64,000 nucleotides of DNA from positions 79,142 to 143,141 of the forward strand of contig NZ_ALOU01000040.1 of the NCBI RefSeq assembly GCF_000292345.1, read 5' to 3'. The position numbers and the translations under genes were made by a program. The notes below the pieces were generated by a model. That model saw only the letters and a list, made by a program, of their open reading frames with translations. It ran no database searches and had not been told where the DNA came from. Of the stretch, positions 56,678-64,000 are shown piece after piece (positions within the stretch are counted from its first letter, which is position 1; each line of letters starts with the position of its first letter). The DNA comes from Cupriavidus sp. BIS7. Its GTDB lineage: Bacteria; Pseudomonadota; Gammaproteobacteria; Burkholderiales; Burkholderiaceae.

Positions 56678-59407
56678 TCGCTGCGCGACAGCGCCGCCGG
56701 CGATGCGGCGCCCGATGGCTACGCCAAGCGCGCGGTAGCTTTCCCACTGTGCTTCGTCGAAAAACTGGTCGGCGGTGCCCTCCTGCGGGAAGCTTGGATG
56801 CAACGCGCCGTACTGCCGTACATCGGCAGGGGCCGATGGCGTCAGGCGCGGCTTGATCAGCACGATGCGCGTGACAGGCGCGCCGTCAGGGGCACCGGCC
56901 TGGCCCGCGACGTGCACGTTGAGCAGGATGGCAACCTTGTCTTGCGCCTCGGGAGGTGCGTCCGCCGCGAAGTCATCTGGAGTGCCGAAGACGGTGCCGA
57001 GAGCGGGGTCGCTCGCTGCCGCGTGGTCCACAACGATTTCCAGGCCGAAATCGATACGGGCCAGCCGGATCAGATTGGCCAGATCGCCGAAGCGGTAGTC
57101 GCCGTCGCAACCGCAATCGCATACGACGATCAGTCCGACGCGGCGCTCCGGGCGCAGCAGCTCGTAGACGGCGGTGTTTTCGAAATGGCCGCCGTCGGAA
57201 AGATATTGCCAGCGGCGGCGCGTGCCGTGGAAGCGTGCGGCAAGCTCGCAGCCAAGGTAATACTGCGTGCGGAACAGCCCCGTGATCATGCCAAGCGCCG
57301 GGTGCAGGCGCCGCTCCATGTCGGGACGTTGCGTACCCGCGCCGGTTGCACATGACCCGCCTTCGGCCATGGTCGAAGGCCACCAGATGCCGAGCCGCAG
57401 ATTGGCCAGCCCGAGCAACAGCGAAGTGCCCAGCGTGGATGCTCGCCCCAACCCCGTGGAGATCGCCGCGCCAGAGATGGCAATCCAGTCGCCCACGGTA
57501 CGTGCCTGGGCCATTTCAACGGACCGGGTTGCAATACCGGCCGCCCCCTGTGACTTCGCGCAGCAGAGTTGCCCGTCGACGGTGAAGCGCACGTAGACGT
57601 CGGCCGGCAGTTGCCGTGCGTTGCCCGGCTGCGCAAGCGCAGGGCCCGGGCCGATGCAGAGCGGCTTGCCTTTGCGGTCGCGCTGCACGAGTTGCTCGGC
57701 GGGGTCCACCGTCTGGTTCAGCGTGACATTGATCAGGTGCAGCGGGGCGAGCACGCGGGGATCGTAGTAGTCGTTGAGGCTGAGCGCGTCGTCGGGCGCG
57801 GGTTCCGCCACGCTGAATCGCTGACGCGCCGCGCGGTCCGCGGCTGGCGTGCTGAACCGGTTGCCGTTGGAGGCGCCGAGGTAGGCGCGCGTCAGCCGGG
57901 CAGCATAGAACGATTGCAGTGTCGACAGATTCAGGAAGCCCGCGAATCGCCCCACCACGATCGCCATGCACAGCGCCAGCAGCGTCAGCGTGACCAGCGC
58001 GGCCGTGGTCCAGGCCTTGCCAAAGACGTGCCAGTCGACGGGTTCGCCGCCGTCCCAGCGCACCCAGAGCACAATCCACGACCAGAGTACGAAGACCAGC
58101 ACTGCGACCAGCGCAGCCACCACGCCCGCGAGCAGGGACATCGGCAACCTTGCCGCCAGCGTGCGCCAGGCAGAATCCGTGGCGCCCTTCTTGCCATTGT
58201 CAAACAGCGTTGCACCGTAGCGGACCAGCCAGACCAGGCCGCCCAGTGCGCCGGCCGGACCAATCGCTGCCCAGGGGTGCGGGGCCATGAACGTGTAGAG
58301 GTAGCAGGTGCGCGCCGCGGTGTCCGCCAGGCCCAGGGCGGCCAGCGCCGCTGTCAGCCCCAGCGCGCCACGCAGTGCCCGCGTGGCGCGCACGCGGAAC
58401 ACGGTGACGGTGCGCGGCGCCGGCATCAGCATGACCATGCACGCCGCGACGCCAAGCCACGCCGCCATGCCGATGACGAAACACGCGTAGGCAATCCGCA
58501 TGTTCGGCTCGATCGTCTGGAACCACAACGACGCGGCCAGGAACAGCGCGCCAATCACGACGGCAAGCAGCACCGCACCGTTCAGCGCACGCACCGGCTG
58601 CTGGGGGTCGTCGGACGTCGGATAGACGAGCCAGAACGCGATGCCTGGCGGCAGCACGAACAACAGCGCCGAGACCACCGGTAGCCACAGATAGGCGCTC
58701 CACCAGATCGCCAGTGTGTCTTCGTTGAAGGCCTGGCGCGCGTCATGCAGCAGGTCCATCTCGCTCTGCCCCAACCCCAGCCAGGTTCCCGTTGCCACGT
58801 GCAGGCCCAGCGCCAGTGCGGCCAGCAGTACCAGCAATGCACTGCCGATCACGTATTGCATGGCCATCCAGTTGCGAACGATCACGGCGGCGGCGTAGAG
58901 GTTGTCACCCGCGCCGGTGGGGGTCAGGTAGCGGCCGTTCTCGCGCAGCCAGGCCACTGCTGCCCGGCCCGGCGCATCGCCATAGAAGTCCCCGGTGCGG
59001 ATGCGGCCTGGCGGTTCGTACTGCAGCGTGCGGTAGGCATCCTGTGCGGCCTGCAGCGGGCTGGTGCCACGGCGCAGGCGTCCGGGGACGAACAGGCTGG
59101 TGAAGAACGATCCGATATACCCGCCACCGCTGACCGTGGAAAGGTAGTCGAACTGGGCCAGCAACGAGTGAGCACCCGTGACGGCGGGCGGAGCGCCGTC
59201 GGCGTCCCCGGCTGGCTTCGGCACTGGAGCTTCGGCCAGCGCCTGCATTACGCCCAGGCAGAAGGTTGCACTGCGGATGCCGCCGCCAGAAAGTGCCAGC
59301 GCCCGGTTGCGACCGCTATTGCCCGGTACTACAGGAATATCGAGCGCGCGGCGGCGGTGCGCCACGCGCGCGGCCTCATCTTCCCAACCATGGTCTTCGC
59401 CCGGCAT
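56666..59407 (-). CDS. Large membrane-bound patatin-like phospholipase
   Basis: A 913-residue protein. The patatin start A-L-S-G-G-G-I-R-S-A lies at 38-47 and the nucleophile region S-T-V-S-G-G-G-Y-I-G at 90-99 (Ser93). Around residues 190-560 there are about nine hydrophobic segments, a large membrane insert. The dyad motif S-D-G-G-H-F-E-N follows only near 737. So the catalytic domain is split by a membrane module. It should cleave acyl groups from lipids at the inner membrane. GGAGGG precedes the ATG at 59407. The in vivo substrate is unknown. Confidence 0.83.
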   Translation of the reverse strand: MPGEDHGWEDEAARVAHRRRALDIPVVPGNSGRNRALALSGGGIRSATFCLGVMQALAEAPVPKPAGDADGAPPAVTGAHSLLAQFDYLSTVSGGGYIGSFFTSLFVPGRLRRGTSPLQAAQDAYRTLQYEPPGRIRTGDFYGDAPGRAAVAWLRENGRYLTPTGAGDNLYAAAVIVRNWMAMQYVIGSALLVLLAALALGLHVATGTWLGLGQSEMDLLHDARQAFNEDTLAIWWSAYLWLPVVSALLFVLPPGIAFWLVYPTSDDPQQPVRALNGAVLLAVVIGALFLAASLWFQTIEPNMRIAYACFVIGMAAWLGVAACMVMLMPAPRTVTVFRVRATRALRGALGLTAALAALGLADTAARTCYLYTFMAPHPWAAIGPAGALGGLVWLVRYGATLFDNGKKGATDSAWRTLAARLPMSLLAGVVAALVAVLVFVLWSWIVLWVRWDGGEPVDWHVFGKAWTTAALVTLTLLALCMAIVVGRFAGFLNLSTLQSFYAARLTRAYLGASNGNRFSTPAADRAARQRFSVAEPAPDDALSLNDYYDPRVLAPLHLINVTLNQTVDPAEQLVQRDRKGKPLCIGPGPALAQPGNARQLPADVYVRFTVDGQLCCAKSQGAAGIATRSVEMAQARTVGDWIAISGAAISTGLGRASTLGTSLLLGLANLRLGIWWPSTMAEGGSCATGAGTQRPDMERRLHPALGMITGLFRTQYYLGCELAARFHGTRRRWQYLSDGGHFENTAVYELLRPERRVGLIVVCDCGCDGDYRFGDLANLIRLARIDFGLEIVVDHAAASDPALGTVFGTPDDFAADAPPEAQDKVAILLNVHVAGQAGAPDGAPVTRIVLIKPRLTPSAPADVRQYGALHPSFPQEGTADQFFDEAQWESYRALGVAIGRRIAGGAVAQRLFG

Positions 59408-59493
59408 GCCGCCCTCCGTGCACAAACGGTCTGCGCCAAGTATAGGAAGCGGCAGTGGAACGGAAAGGGCGAAGTGTGCCGGCGAATGCCTGC

Positions 59494-60468
59494 CTAGTGG
59501 AGGGTGGCCTGCTGCGGTGCATCGAGGGCGGCGGCCTGCAGGCCCGGGGTGCCCTGCAGGCGCTTCCACTCGTCAAAGCCGCCGGCCAGTGCCCAGGTGT
59601 TCGGATAGCCGGCCGTTCGCAGGCGTTCGGCCAGTACGGCGGCGGACACCTCGTGCGGACACGCGCAATAGACCACGATATCGGTGCCGGTGTCGTGGCC
59701 GGACAGGGTGTCAAAGGGGCCTTTCAGCTCCATCACGATCGAGCCGGGGATGCGCTCGATCGGGGCCGCGCCATGGGCGCGCACATCGACCACCAGCAGT
59801 GGCTTGCTACCCGCGGCGCGGCGCTGCTCCAGCTCCATGACCGTCATGCGCGGAATCCGGCCCGATCGGCGCAGCATGTGCCAGCGCATCCAGAAACGCC
59901 AGGCGACGAACAGCACAAAGGCGCCCAGCACCACCATGATGGCGATATGGCCAAAGGCGCTGAATGCGGCCAGGATGGTATCGACGAAATCGCTGAAGAC
60001 CATGCCGGCCACCAGCGCGGCGCCGGCCCACACCAGCGCGCCGAGCGTGTCGTAGAAGATGAAGGTTGTGAACGGCGTGGCCGTCATGCCAGCCATGGAT
60101 GTGGACAGTGCACCGGCGCCCGGCAGCAACTTGGCAAAAATCAGCGAGCGCGGGCCCACGCGCAGGTAGAGCGACTGCGTCTGGCGGATGCAGGTGTCCG
60201 GCGAGATCGACACGCGGCAGATCGTTCGCAGCATTGGCTGCCCCAGACGCTTGCCGGCGAAATACCACGCAGTGTCCGCAATCAGGCAGGCGGATATCAC
60301 GGCGAACAGCACTGCGCCGATCGACGGGCCACTCGGCTGCATCGACAACGCGCCGGCCACGAACAGCATCGGATAGGCCGGTACCGGCAGCCCGGCCTGT
60401 TCGGCCAGTACATTGAGGAACACGAGCATAAGCCCGTGACCATCGAGCAAGCTCTGCAGATCACCCAC
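59494..60468 (-). CDS. DedA family membrane protein fused to a rhodanese domain
   Basis: A 324-residue fusion. Residues 1-195 are a DedA/SNARE-associated domain with several membrane segments and the G-P-R-S-L-I-F-A-K-L-L-P-G motif near 115. Residues 220-310 are a rhodanese domain; the active loop begins with Cys in V-V-Y-C-A-C-P-H-E-V-S (about 266). I chose the GTG at 60468, which has GGCGGGAGA upstream; the frame continues to 60543 but lacks similarity. It follows the Hpt gene by 71 bases. DedA proteins are involved in lipid-carrier or envelope balance. The role of the sulfur-transfer domain is unknown. Confidence 0.85.
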   Translation of the reverse strand: MGDLQSLLDGHGLMLVFLNVLAEQAGLPVPAYPMLFVAGALSMQPSGPSIGAVLFAVISACLIADTAWYFAGKRLGQPMLRTICRVSISPDTCIRQTQSLYLRVGPRSLIFAKLLPGAGALSTSMAGMTATPFTTFIFYDTLGALVWAGAALVAGMVFSDFVDTILAAFSAFGHIAIMVVLGAFVLFVAWRFWMRWHMLRRSGRIPRMTVMELEQRRAAGSKPLLVVDVRAHGAAPIERIPGSIVMELKGPFDTLSGHDTGTDIVVYCACPHEVSAAVLAERLRTAGYPNTWALAGGFDEWKRLQGTPGLQAAALDAPQQATLH

Positions 60469-60539
60469 GACAAGGTCTCCCGCCTGAATTGGTGGTGTCT
60501 CCGGCGGCGAACATCGTTGGGGGCGCTGCCGGCACAGAC

Positions 60540-61007
60540 TCACAGTGTGCCAGCGCCGCTGGCCGCTTGCACACGTGGCGAATGCACGCTTTCATCAAAT
60601 TCCTTGAATGTGCCTGGTGCCAGACGTGGTGGATCGGGCCGTATCGCCCGTAGTTGATCGTTGAACTCGGTGACGATGGCGATATAGCGCGGCAGCAGTG
60701 CATTCACGACGGCGGCCTTGCCCTGGCCGGCGGCCGATTCAATCGACTTGCCGGCCGCGACCAGGGTTGGGCACCTTGCCAGCGCCGCGCTGCCCTTCAG
60801 GCGGTGGACGTTGCGCTGTACGCCGGGCCAGTCGCGACGGTCAACTGCGTGCCGAAGTTCGGCGAGATCGGTGGTGTTGGCATCGATCAGCCGTACCAGC
60901 AGCATGTCGTACACCGCCGGGTCGTCACGCGCGGCGTTTGCCAGCGCAGGGCCGAACGCCTTGCATTCGTCGGCGGTGAGCACGGACGGCGTACCTGCTT
61001 GTGTCAT
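60540..61007 (-). CDS. Hpt (histidine phosphotransfer) domain protein
   Basis: A 155-residue protein with one Hpt domain. The phosphorylated His68 lies in N-V-H-R-L-K-G-S-A. The start overlaps the stop of the response regulator gene by four bases (ATGA), so the two are made together. It should carry phosphate between a hybrid kinase encoded elsewhere and the BvgA-like regulator, in place of the Hpt domain that BvgS has built in. The tail after residue 125 is Pro-rich. Confidence 0.85.
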   Translation of the reverse strand: MTQAGTPSVLTADECKAFGPALANAARDDPAVYDMLLVRLIDANTTDLAELRHAVDRRDWPGVQRNVHRLKGSAALARCPTLVAAGKSIESAAGQGKAAVVNALLPRYIAIVTEFNDQLRAIRPDPPRLAPGTFKEFDESVHSPRVQAASGAGTL

Positions 61008-61636
61008 GGAATCAGGCGGCAGCGACGGGCAAAGTCGATCAGCTCCACCAGTGAATCCGCAGCAAGCTTCTTCATGATGCGGGCCTTGTAGCTGCTTACC
61101 GTCTTGTTGCTGATAAATAGCGTCTTGCCGATGGCCTTGTTGCTCATGCCCCGGGTCAGCATCCGCAGGATTTCCACCTCCTTGTCGGTCAGCTTGCGCA
61201 GTCCTTCGTTATCACTGACCTTGTGGCTCTCGCGCGGGCTTTCGCGATGGTTGCTGCTCGGGAACACGGTAAAGCCGCCGAGCACGCTTTCCACACAGCG
61301 GACGATGGCGTCCATGGTCTGGGTCTTGCTGACAAAGCCCTGCGCGCCGGCCTGGAACGCGCGGGCCGCGAACGGGACCGGGTCCTGGGCCGACAGCACC
61401 AGGATCCGTATCGCCGGATGAAGGGCGCGCATGCGGGGGACGGCATCGAGCCCGCTCATGCGGGGGATGTCCAGGTCCAGCACAACCAGATCCGGCTTGT
61501 GTTGCCGGACGGCGTCAAGCGCACTTTGTCCGTTGTCGGATTCCAGCAGGCTTGTTACGCCCAGCAGTTGGGATAGCTGTGTGCGCAGGGCCAGCCGCAG
61601 CGCGGGGTGGTCGTCGACGATCAGGATTTTTGTCAT
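61004..61636 (-). CDS. BvgA-like response regulator (NarL/FixJ family)
   Basis: A 210-residue regulator. The receiver domain has D-D at 8-9, the phospho-acceptor Asp54 in V-V-L-D and Lys104. The LuxR-type helix-turn-helix (about 145-205) has the G-M-S-N-K-A-I-G-K-T-L-F-I-S-N-K-T-V-S-S-Y-K core, near-identical to the BvgA one as I remember it, and ends in S-L-V-E-L-I-D-F-A. The ATG at 61636 is chosen for the receiver start; the longer frame is not similar. A BvgA-type inverted heptad lies about 115 bases upstream. First gene of an operon with hpt. Confidence 0.9.
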   Translation of the reverse strand: MTKILIVDDHPALRLALRTQLSQLLGVTSLLESDNGQSALDAVRQHKPDLVVLDLDIPRMSGLDAVPRMRALHPAIRILVLSAQDPVPFAARAFQAGAQGFVSKTQTMDAIVRCVESVLGGFTVFPSSNHRESPRESHKVSDNEGLRKLTDKEVEILRMLTRGMSNKAIGKTLFISNKTVSSYKARIMKKLAADSLVELIDFARRCRLIP

Positions 61637-61748
61637 GCCATGCTGCCTCGGGATTGGCCCGATGCCGCCATGTGGCACAGGCTCTACATGACGGGGCAGT
61701 ATAGGGAGACGGCGGGCAGTCCGTAATGCGACGCTTCCGCAAATGCTG

Positions 61749-61762
61749 TAGGAAATTTCCTC
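61749..61762 (-). promoter_or_regulatory. BvgA-type inverted heptad (TAGGAAA-TTTCCT)
   Basis: TAGGAAATTTCCTC contains the perfect 12-bp palindrome AGGAAATTTCCT (61750-61761). It matches the BvgA primary binding site (inverted TTTCCTA heptads) in 13 of 14 positions. It lies about 115 bases before the start of the BvgA-like regulator gene, which suggests autoregulation. Confidence 0.7.
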
Positions 61763-61823
61763 AGATGATGCGTGCTTGAGATAGATCGACCTTGCTCGCG
61801 GGATCCTGAGGCAAACGGCGTAG

Positions 61824-61858
61824 AAAAAATCGCGGCCCTCCGCGAGTACGGGGGCCGC
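61824..61858 (-). terminator. Rho-independent terminator after the glycosylase-like gene
   Basis: On the minus strand GCGGCCC (61858-61852) pairs with GGGCCGC (61838-61832), followed by GATTTTTTC. It lies about 105 bases past the stop at 61963. The 326-base gap 61637-61962 holds this terminator, the heptad site and nothing else that I can recognise. Confidence 0.7.
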
Positions 61859-61962
61859 CAATCGGGAATGCGAGGAGGTCAGTATCCTCAAGAGGGGATA
61901 TCGGCGTCTGACAGGCGGCTTGATCCCCACCAACGTGGGGCGTGCATCACATTGGTGAGGGA

Positions 61963-62844
61963 TCAGGCTATCAGGCGATCGGGTCGCGTGGACGGCGCCG
62001 AACCGGCGCGCGCTTGCCGCACACCGGCTTCCATCTCTTCGTGCGCAGCATCCAGCCATGCCATGCGGTGACGGACCGGATCGTTTGGCGAAAGATCTCC
62101 GGCGGCAATCTCGCGCAGGAAATACCGCACCATGCTGCCGGCGCGGGCCGGCACGGGCATCATGCCCAGCAACTGGTGCCGGTTCAGCAGCCCCGATGCG
62201 GTGGCATGGCGCAGCCCGGCCCACGCGGTGCGGCCCAGGCCGATGTACAGCGCGTCGGCCCGGCACTGCGCCAGCCGGTCGAGAAATTGGCGCGCAAAGA
62301 CTTCGCGCAGCATTGGCACGTCGACCAGTTCATCCAGCGGACCATCGAAAGCGAGTCCGCGGCGGGTCGTCGCATGTGGCAGAAGCGCCATCGGCTGGAT
62401 CGATTCGAAGCCATCGTTCCAGAGCGCAGCCGCATGAGGTTGCCCAATGAGTTCCGGTACCCGGAAATGGTCAAGCATGCGTATCAGGTTCGGGCGCACC
62501 ATCCGGCCGCCCAGTTCCACGCGGCGCTTGTTCTCCCGCTGGATCGTCCGGCCCGGCGAGTGGGCGCGCAGCAGTTCTTCCGTAACCGTTGCAGCAAGTC
62601 GTACGTGCGTGTGGCCAGGCGTGGTGCTGACGAGCACGAGCCGGGCGTTCGCGTTCCAGTGCTCGAACGGCACATAGGTCATGGTGTAGGTGCCATCCTG
62701 ATCGACCACGACAGGCTTGTCTGCAACCCCTCGCGCGCCATTGCGACGAATGCGCGCGCAATACTCTTCGATGTAATTCGCCAAGATGTCCCCGCTCCTG
62801 ATGCGATCCCTGCTCGTACCGCCAATGTTCTTTTTTGGCTTCAT
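61963..62844 (-). CDS. Uncharacterised protein, possible uracil-DNA-glycosylase-like fold
   Basis: A 293-residue protein that I cannot name with certainty. The A-R-L-V-L-V-S-T-T-P-G-H-T segment (near 68-80) resembles the strand and loop of uracil-DNA-glycosylase-like proteins, and the later A-D-A-L-Y-I-G-L-G-R-T-A strand and H-Q-L-L-G-M-M-P-V-P-A-R-A-G-S segment fit the same fold order. This is inference from pattern. The start is uncertain: the ATG at 62844 has no ribosome site, while a TTG at 62784 follows AGGAGCGGGG and would give 273 residues. The stop lies in an 8-bp tandem duplication. Confidence 0.6.
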   Translation of the reverse strand: MKPKKNIGGTSRDRIRSGDILANYIEEYCARIRRNGARGVADKPVVVDQDGTYTMTYVPFEHWNANARLVLVSTTPGHTHVRLAATVTEELLRAHSPGRTIQRENKRRVELGGRMVRPNLIRMLDHFRVPELIGQPHAAALWNDGFESIQPMALLPHATTRRGLAFDGPLDELVDVPMLREVFARQFLDRLAQCRADALYIGLGRTAWAGLRHATASGLLNRHQLLGMMPVPARAGSMVRYFLREIAAGDLSPNDPVRHRMAWLDAAHEEMEAGVRQARAGSAPSTRPDRLIA

Positions 62845-63146
62845 GGTAAGCCGATGCACCTTGCAGACAAAGCAGTGGGGTGGCGTTTGCGACGGTTTGC
62901 AACACTGGCTGCGTGGGGCAGCGAACAAAGCCCGGGCTCGTGCCCGACAAAGGTGCGAAATGGATCATCGCTAACCGCGTCATTCACGCGTACAACCTAG
63001 CGTGGCATGTGGGTCAGGTTGATGACTATGGAGGAGAAGTGCGGCAGAAGTGCTGGCGGAGGCGGAAAGGCCGGACACAAGAGTGTCCGGGAATCCATTT
63101 ACCTGGTACTGCGTGAATCCGTGTCTGAGGTTAAAGCGCCGGTGGG

Positions 63147-63536
63147 TCAGTCAGCGAGCGTCGTGTCGATCGAGATCTGGGCCGACAGAGATTTGTGAAC
63201 CGGGCACTTGTTGGCGACGCGGAGCAGGTCTTCCCGGACGTTCGGCGCCAGGTTGCCGCGGAGTTCGATGTGACGGATCAGCTTGTAGGTGCCGGGGGCC
63301 TCGTCATGAGAGACCGTGACGCGCACTTCCTGTAGCTCGTAGCCCTTTCGGCGCGCGTAGACCTGCAGGGTGAGTGTCGTGCAGGCCGCAAGAGCGGAAT
63401 CCAGGAGGTCGTGGGGGTTGGGAATTGCGGGGTTCCCGGCTGGCGCATCAAGGTCCGCCTGCCAATTGGCCGTGCCGTTCCGCAGGTCACATACGCTTGA
63501 GCCAGAGTTCGCCAGCCATGTCGCTTCAATAGTCAT
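63147..63536 (-). CDS. OsmC family peroxide reductase-like protein
   Basis: A 129-residue OsmC-fold protein. The two active cysteines are Cys52 in A-L-A-A-C-T-T-L and Cys111 in A-N-K-C-P-V-H-K, the usual spacing for OsmC/YhfA-type thiol peroxidases. It probably reduces organic peroxides. The ATG at 63536 has AAGGACGAG upstream. It lies 131 bases from the first rRNA promoter and is transcribed away from it. Confidence 0.88.
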   Translation of the reverse strand: MTIEATWLANSGSSVCDLRNGTANWQADLDAPAGNPAIPNPHDLLDSALAACTTLTLQVYARRKGYELQEVRVTVSHDEAPGTYKLIRHIELRGNLAPNVREDLLRVANKCPVHKSLSAQISIDTTLAD

Positions 63537-63636
63537 AAGTGCTCGTCCTTTGAATGAAGGGCTGCGGATCGCCCGGTGTCCCGATTCTATACAAGGGCGA
63601 TCCGGCTCCGGCGAAGTGCTCAATAAGGCTCATAGA

Positions 63637-63695
63637 AGGTTTTTTAAAACTTTTATGACAAAGTGCTTGCCAACCCCGCATGGCTCCCTTAATAT
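63637..63695 (+). promoter_or_regulatory. rRNA operon promoter P1 with UP-like element
   Basis: TTGCCA (63667-63672) and TAATAT (63690-63695) are separated by 17 bases. Directly upstream is an AT run (63637-63660) with TTTTTTAAAA, matching an UP element. The site is the first of two promoters leading into the rRNA leader at the right edge. Confidence 0.7.
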
Positions 63696-63818
63696 TCGCC
63701 CCCTCGCAACACAAACCGCGCTGCAAACGCAGCAGCGACAAGGGTTGCGGGGCAACAGTGGTCAGTGGTGCGGAGCTTTGCAGCGCTGACCGGCAGAGAA
63801 AAAATCTTCTGCAAACTG

Positions 63819-63847
63819 TTGACGAAACGCTGAATGCTCTGCATAAT
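63819..63847 (+). promoter_or_regulatory. rRNA operon promoter P2
   Basis: TTGACG (63819-63824) and CATAAT (63842-63847) are 17 bases apart, with an A run (63799-63804) just upstream. The promoter lies 152 bases after P1 and about 75 bases before boxA. Confidence 0.8.
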
Positions 63848-63854
63848 CTCGTTT

Positions 63855-64000
63855 CTCTGCTGCAGCGAATGACGAAACGTCAGCGACGCAGCGCAACGAC
63901 GGCAAAGCCGGTCGTTGAAGTTCTTTAACAACCAAACAACCGATAAGTGTGGGCGCTTGATGGCGAACGCCACGGGGACTTCGGTCTTCGTGATGCTTCA
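63855..64000 (+). other. rRNA operon leader, 5' part; 16S lies outside the window
   Basis: The sequence after P2 matches what I know of rrn leaders in this bacterial group: GACGAAACGTC hairpin, boxB, boxA, then CAACCAAACAACCGATAAGTG and a stretch with hairpin arms. No 16S 5' sequence (AGAGTTTGATC) is reached before 64000. Confidence 0.75.
63895..63930 (+). promoter_or_regulatory. boxB-boxA antitermination site
   Basis: A hairpin AACGACGGC / GCCGGTCGTT (63895-63916, one bulge) is followed by GTTCTTTAACA (63920-63930), close to the boxA consensus (TGCTCTTTAACA). NusB/NusE bind boxA to prevent Rho termination of rRNA transcripts. Confidence 0.85.

Noticed and set aside
63147..63156. OsmC stop as another case of tandem duplicated stop
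   Set aside because: Only two TCAG units are present, which is too short to separate from chance.

Overview
The window looks like a chromosomal segment of a high-GC betaproteobacterium of the Burkholderiaceae, most likely Cupriavidus or a close Ralstonia-like relative. The reasons are the gene content (a Bug/TctC periplasmic receptor, an AidB-like acyl-CoA dehydrogenase, an FeoAB plus small Cys-rich protein set, a BvgA-type regulator), the very high GC, and an rRNA leader at the right edge that resembles those of this group. Almost all of it is ordinary core or metabolic sequence. I see no prophage, no insertion sequence, no CRISPR array and no tRNA.

Layout from left to right. 1-5446: the end of a dinucleotide-binding reductase, a GNAT acetyltransferase, AMP nucleosidase, OmpW, a relic of leuA and a large lipoprotein. 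5745-8271: a ferrous iron uptake operon (feoA, feoB, small Cys-rich membrane protein) with a possible Fur site. 8624-13749: a LysR regulator divergent from an acyl-CoA dehydrogenase / Bug receptor / CoA-transferase operon. 13916-19476: lactate use (lutA-lutC-lutB-lldP) divergent from lldR, with two LldR-type operators. 19661-24600: AI-2E-type permease, eutBC, a YbaK-type deacylase and a LysR regulator. 24724-29227: kgtP, a small secreted protein, an acyl-CoA dehydrogenase and two unrecognised genes, one of them behind a clear LexA box.

29318-35011 holds an M16 protease and an alkylation-repair operon (ada-alkA fusion, ogt, thpR). 35017-43846 holds an amino-acid exporter with its LysR regulator, a YcgR-like PilZ protein, an IclR regulator, a patatin-BamA protein, a sirtuin coupled to a tiny oxidoreductase-like protein, a DUF1439 protein, slyX and a VOC protein. 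44134-54594 holds argG, an aldo/keto reductase, a large PBP-like protein, a GlsB-type membrane protein, fusA, a polysaccharide deacetylase and a DUF3047 protein. 54599-63536 holds a lipoate-ligase-like protein, a flavin monooxygenase, a membrane patatin, a DedA-rhodanese fusion, an Hpt protein, a BvgA-like response regulator, a glycosylase-like protein and an OsmC protein. 63637-64000 carries two rRNA promoters, a boxB/boxA antitermination site and the start of an rRNA leader; the 16S gene itself lies just outside.

The most unusual signals are in short DNA patterns, not in genes. Ten gene 3' ends carry 8-13 bp tandem microduplications that contain or abut the stop codon. Two families of palindromic intergenic repeats recur. 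Several autoregulatory or regulon sites (LexA, LldR, BvgA-type heptads) can be read directly. Two small genes at 28189-29227, an SOS-box gene and a convergent DGQHR-like gene, are the best candidates for undescribed biology.
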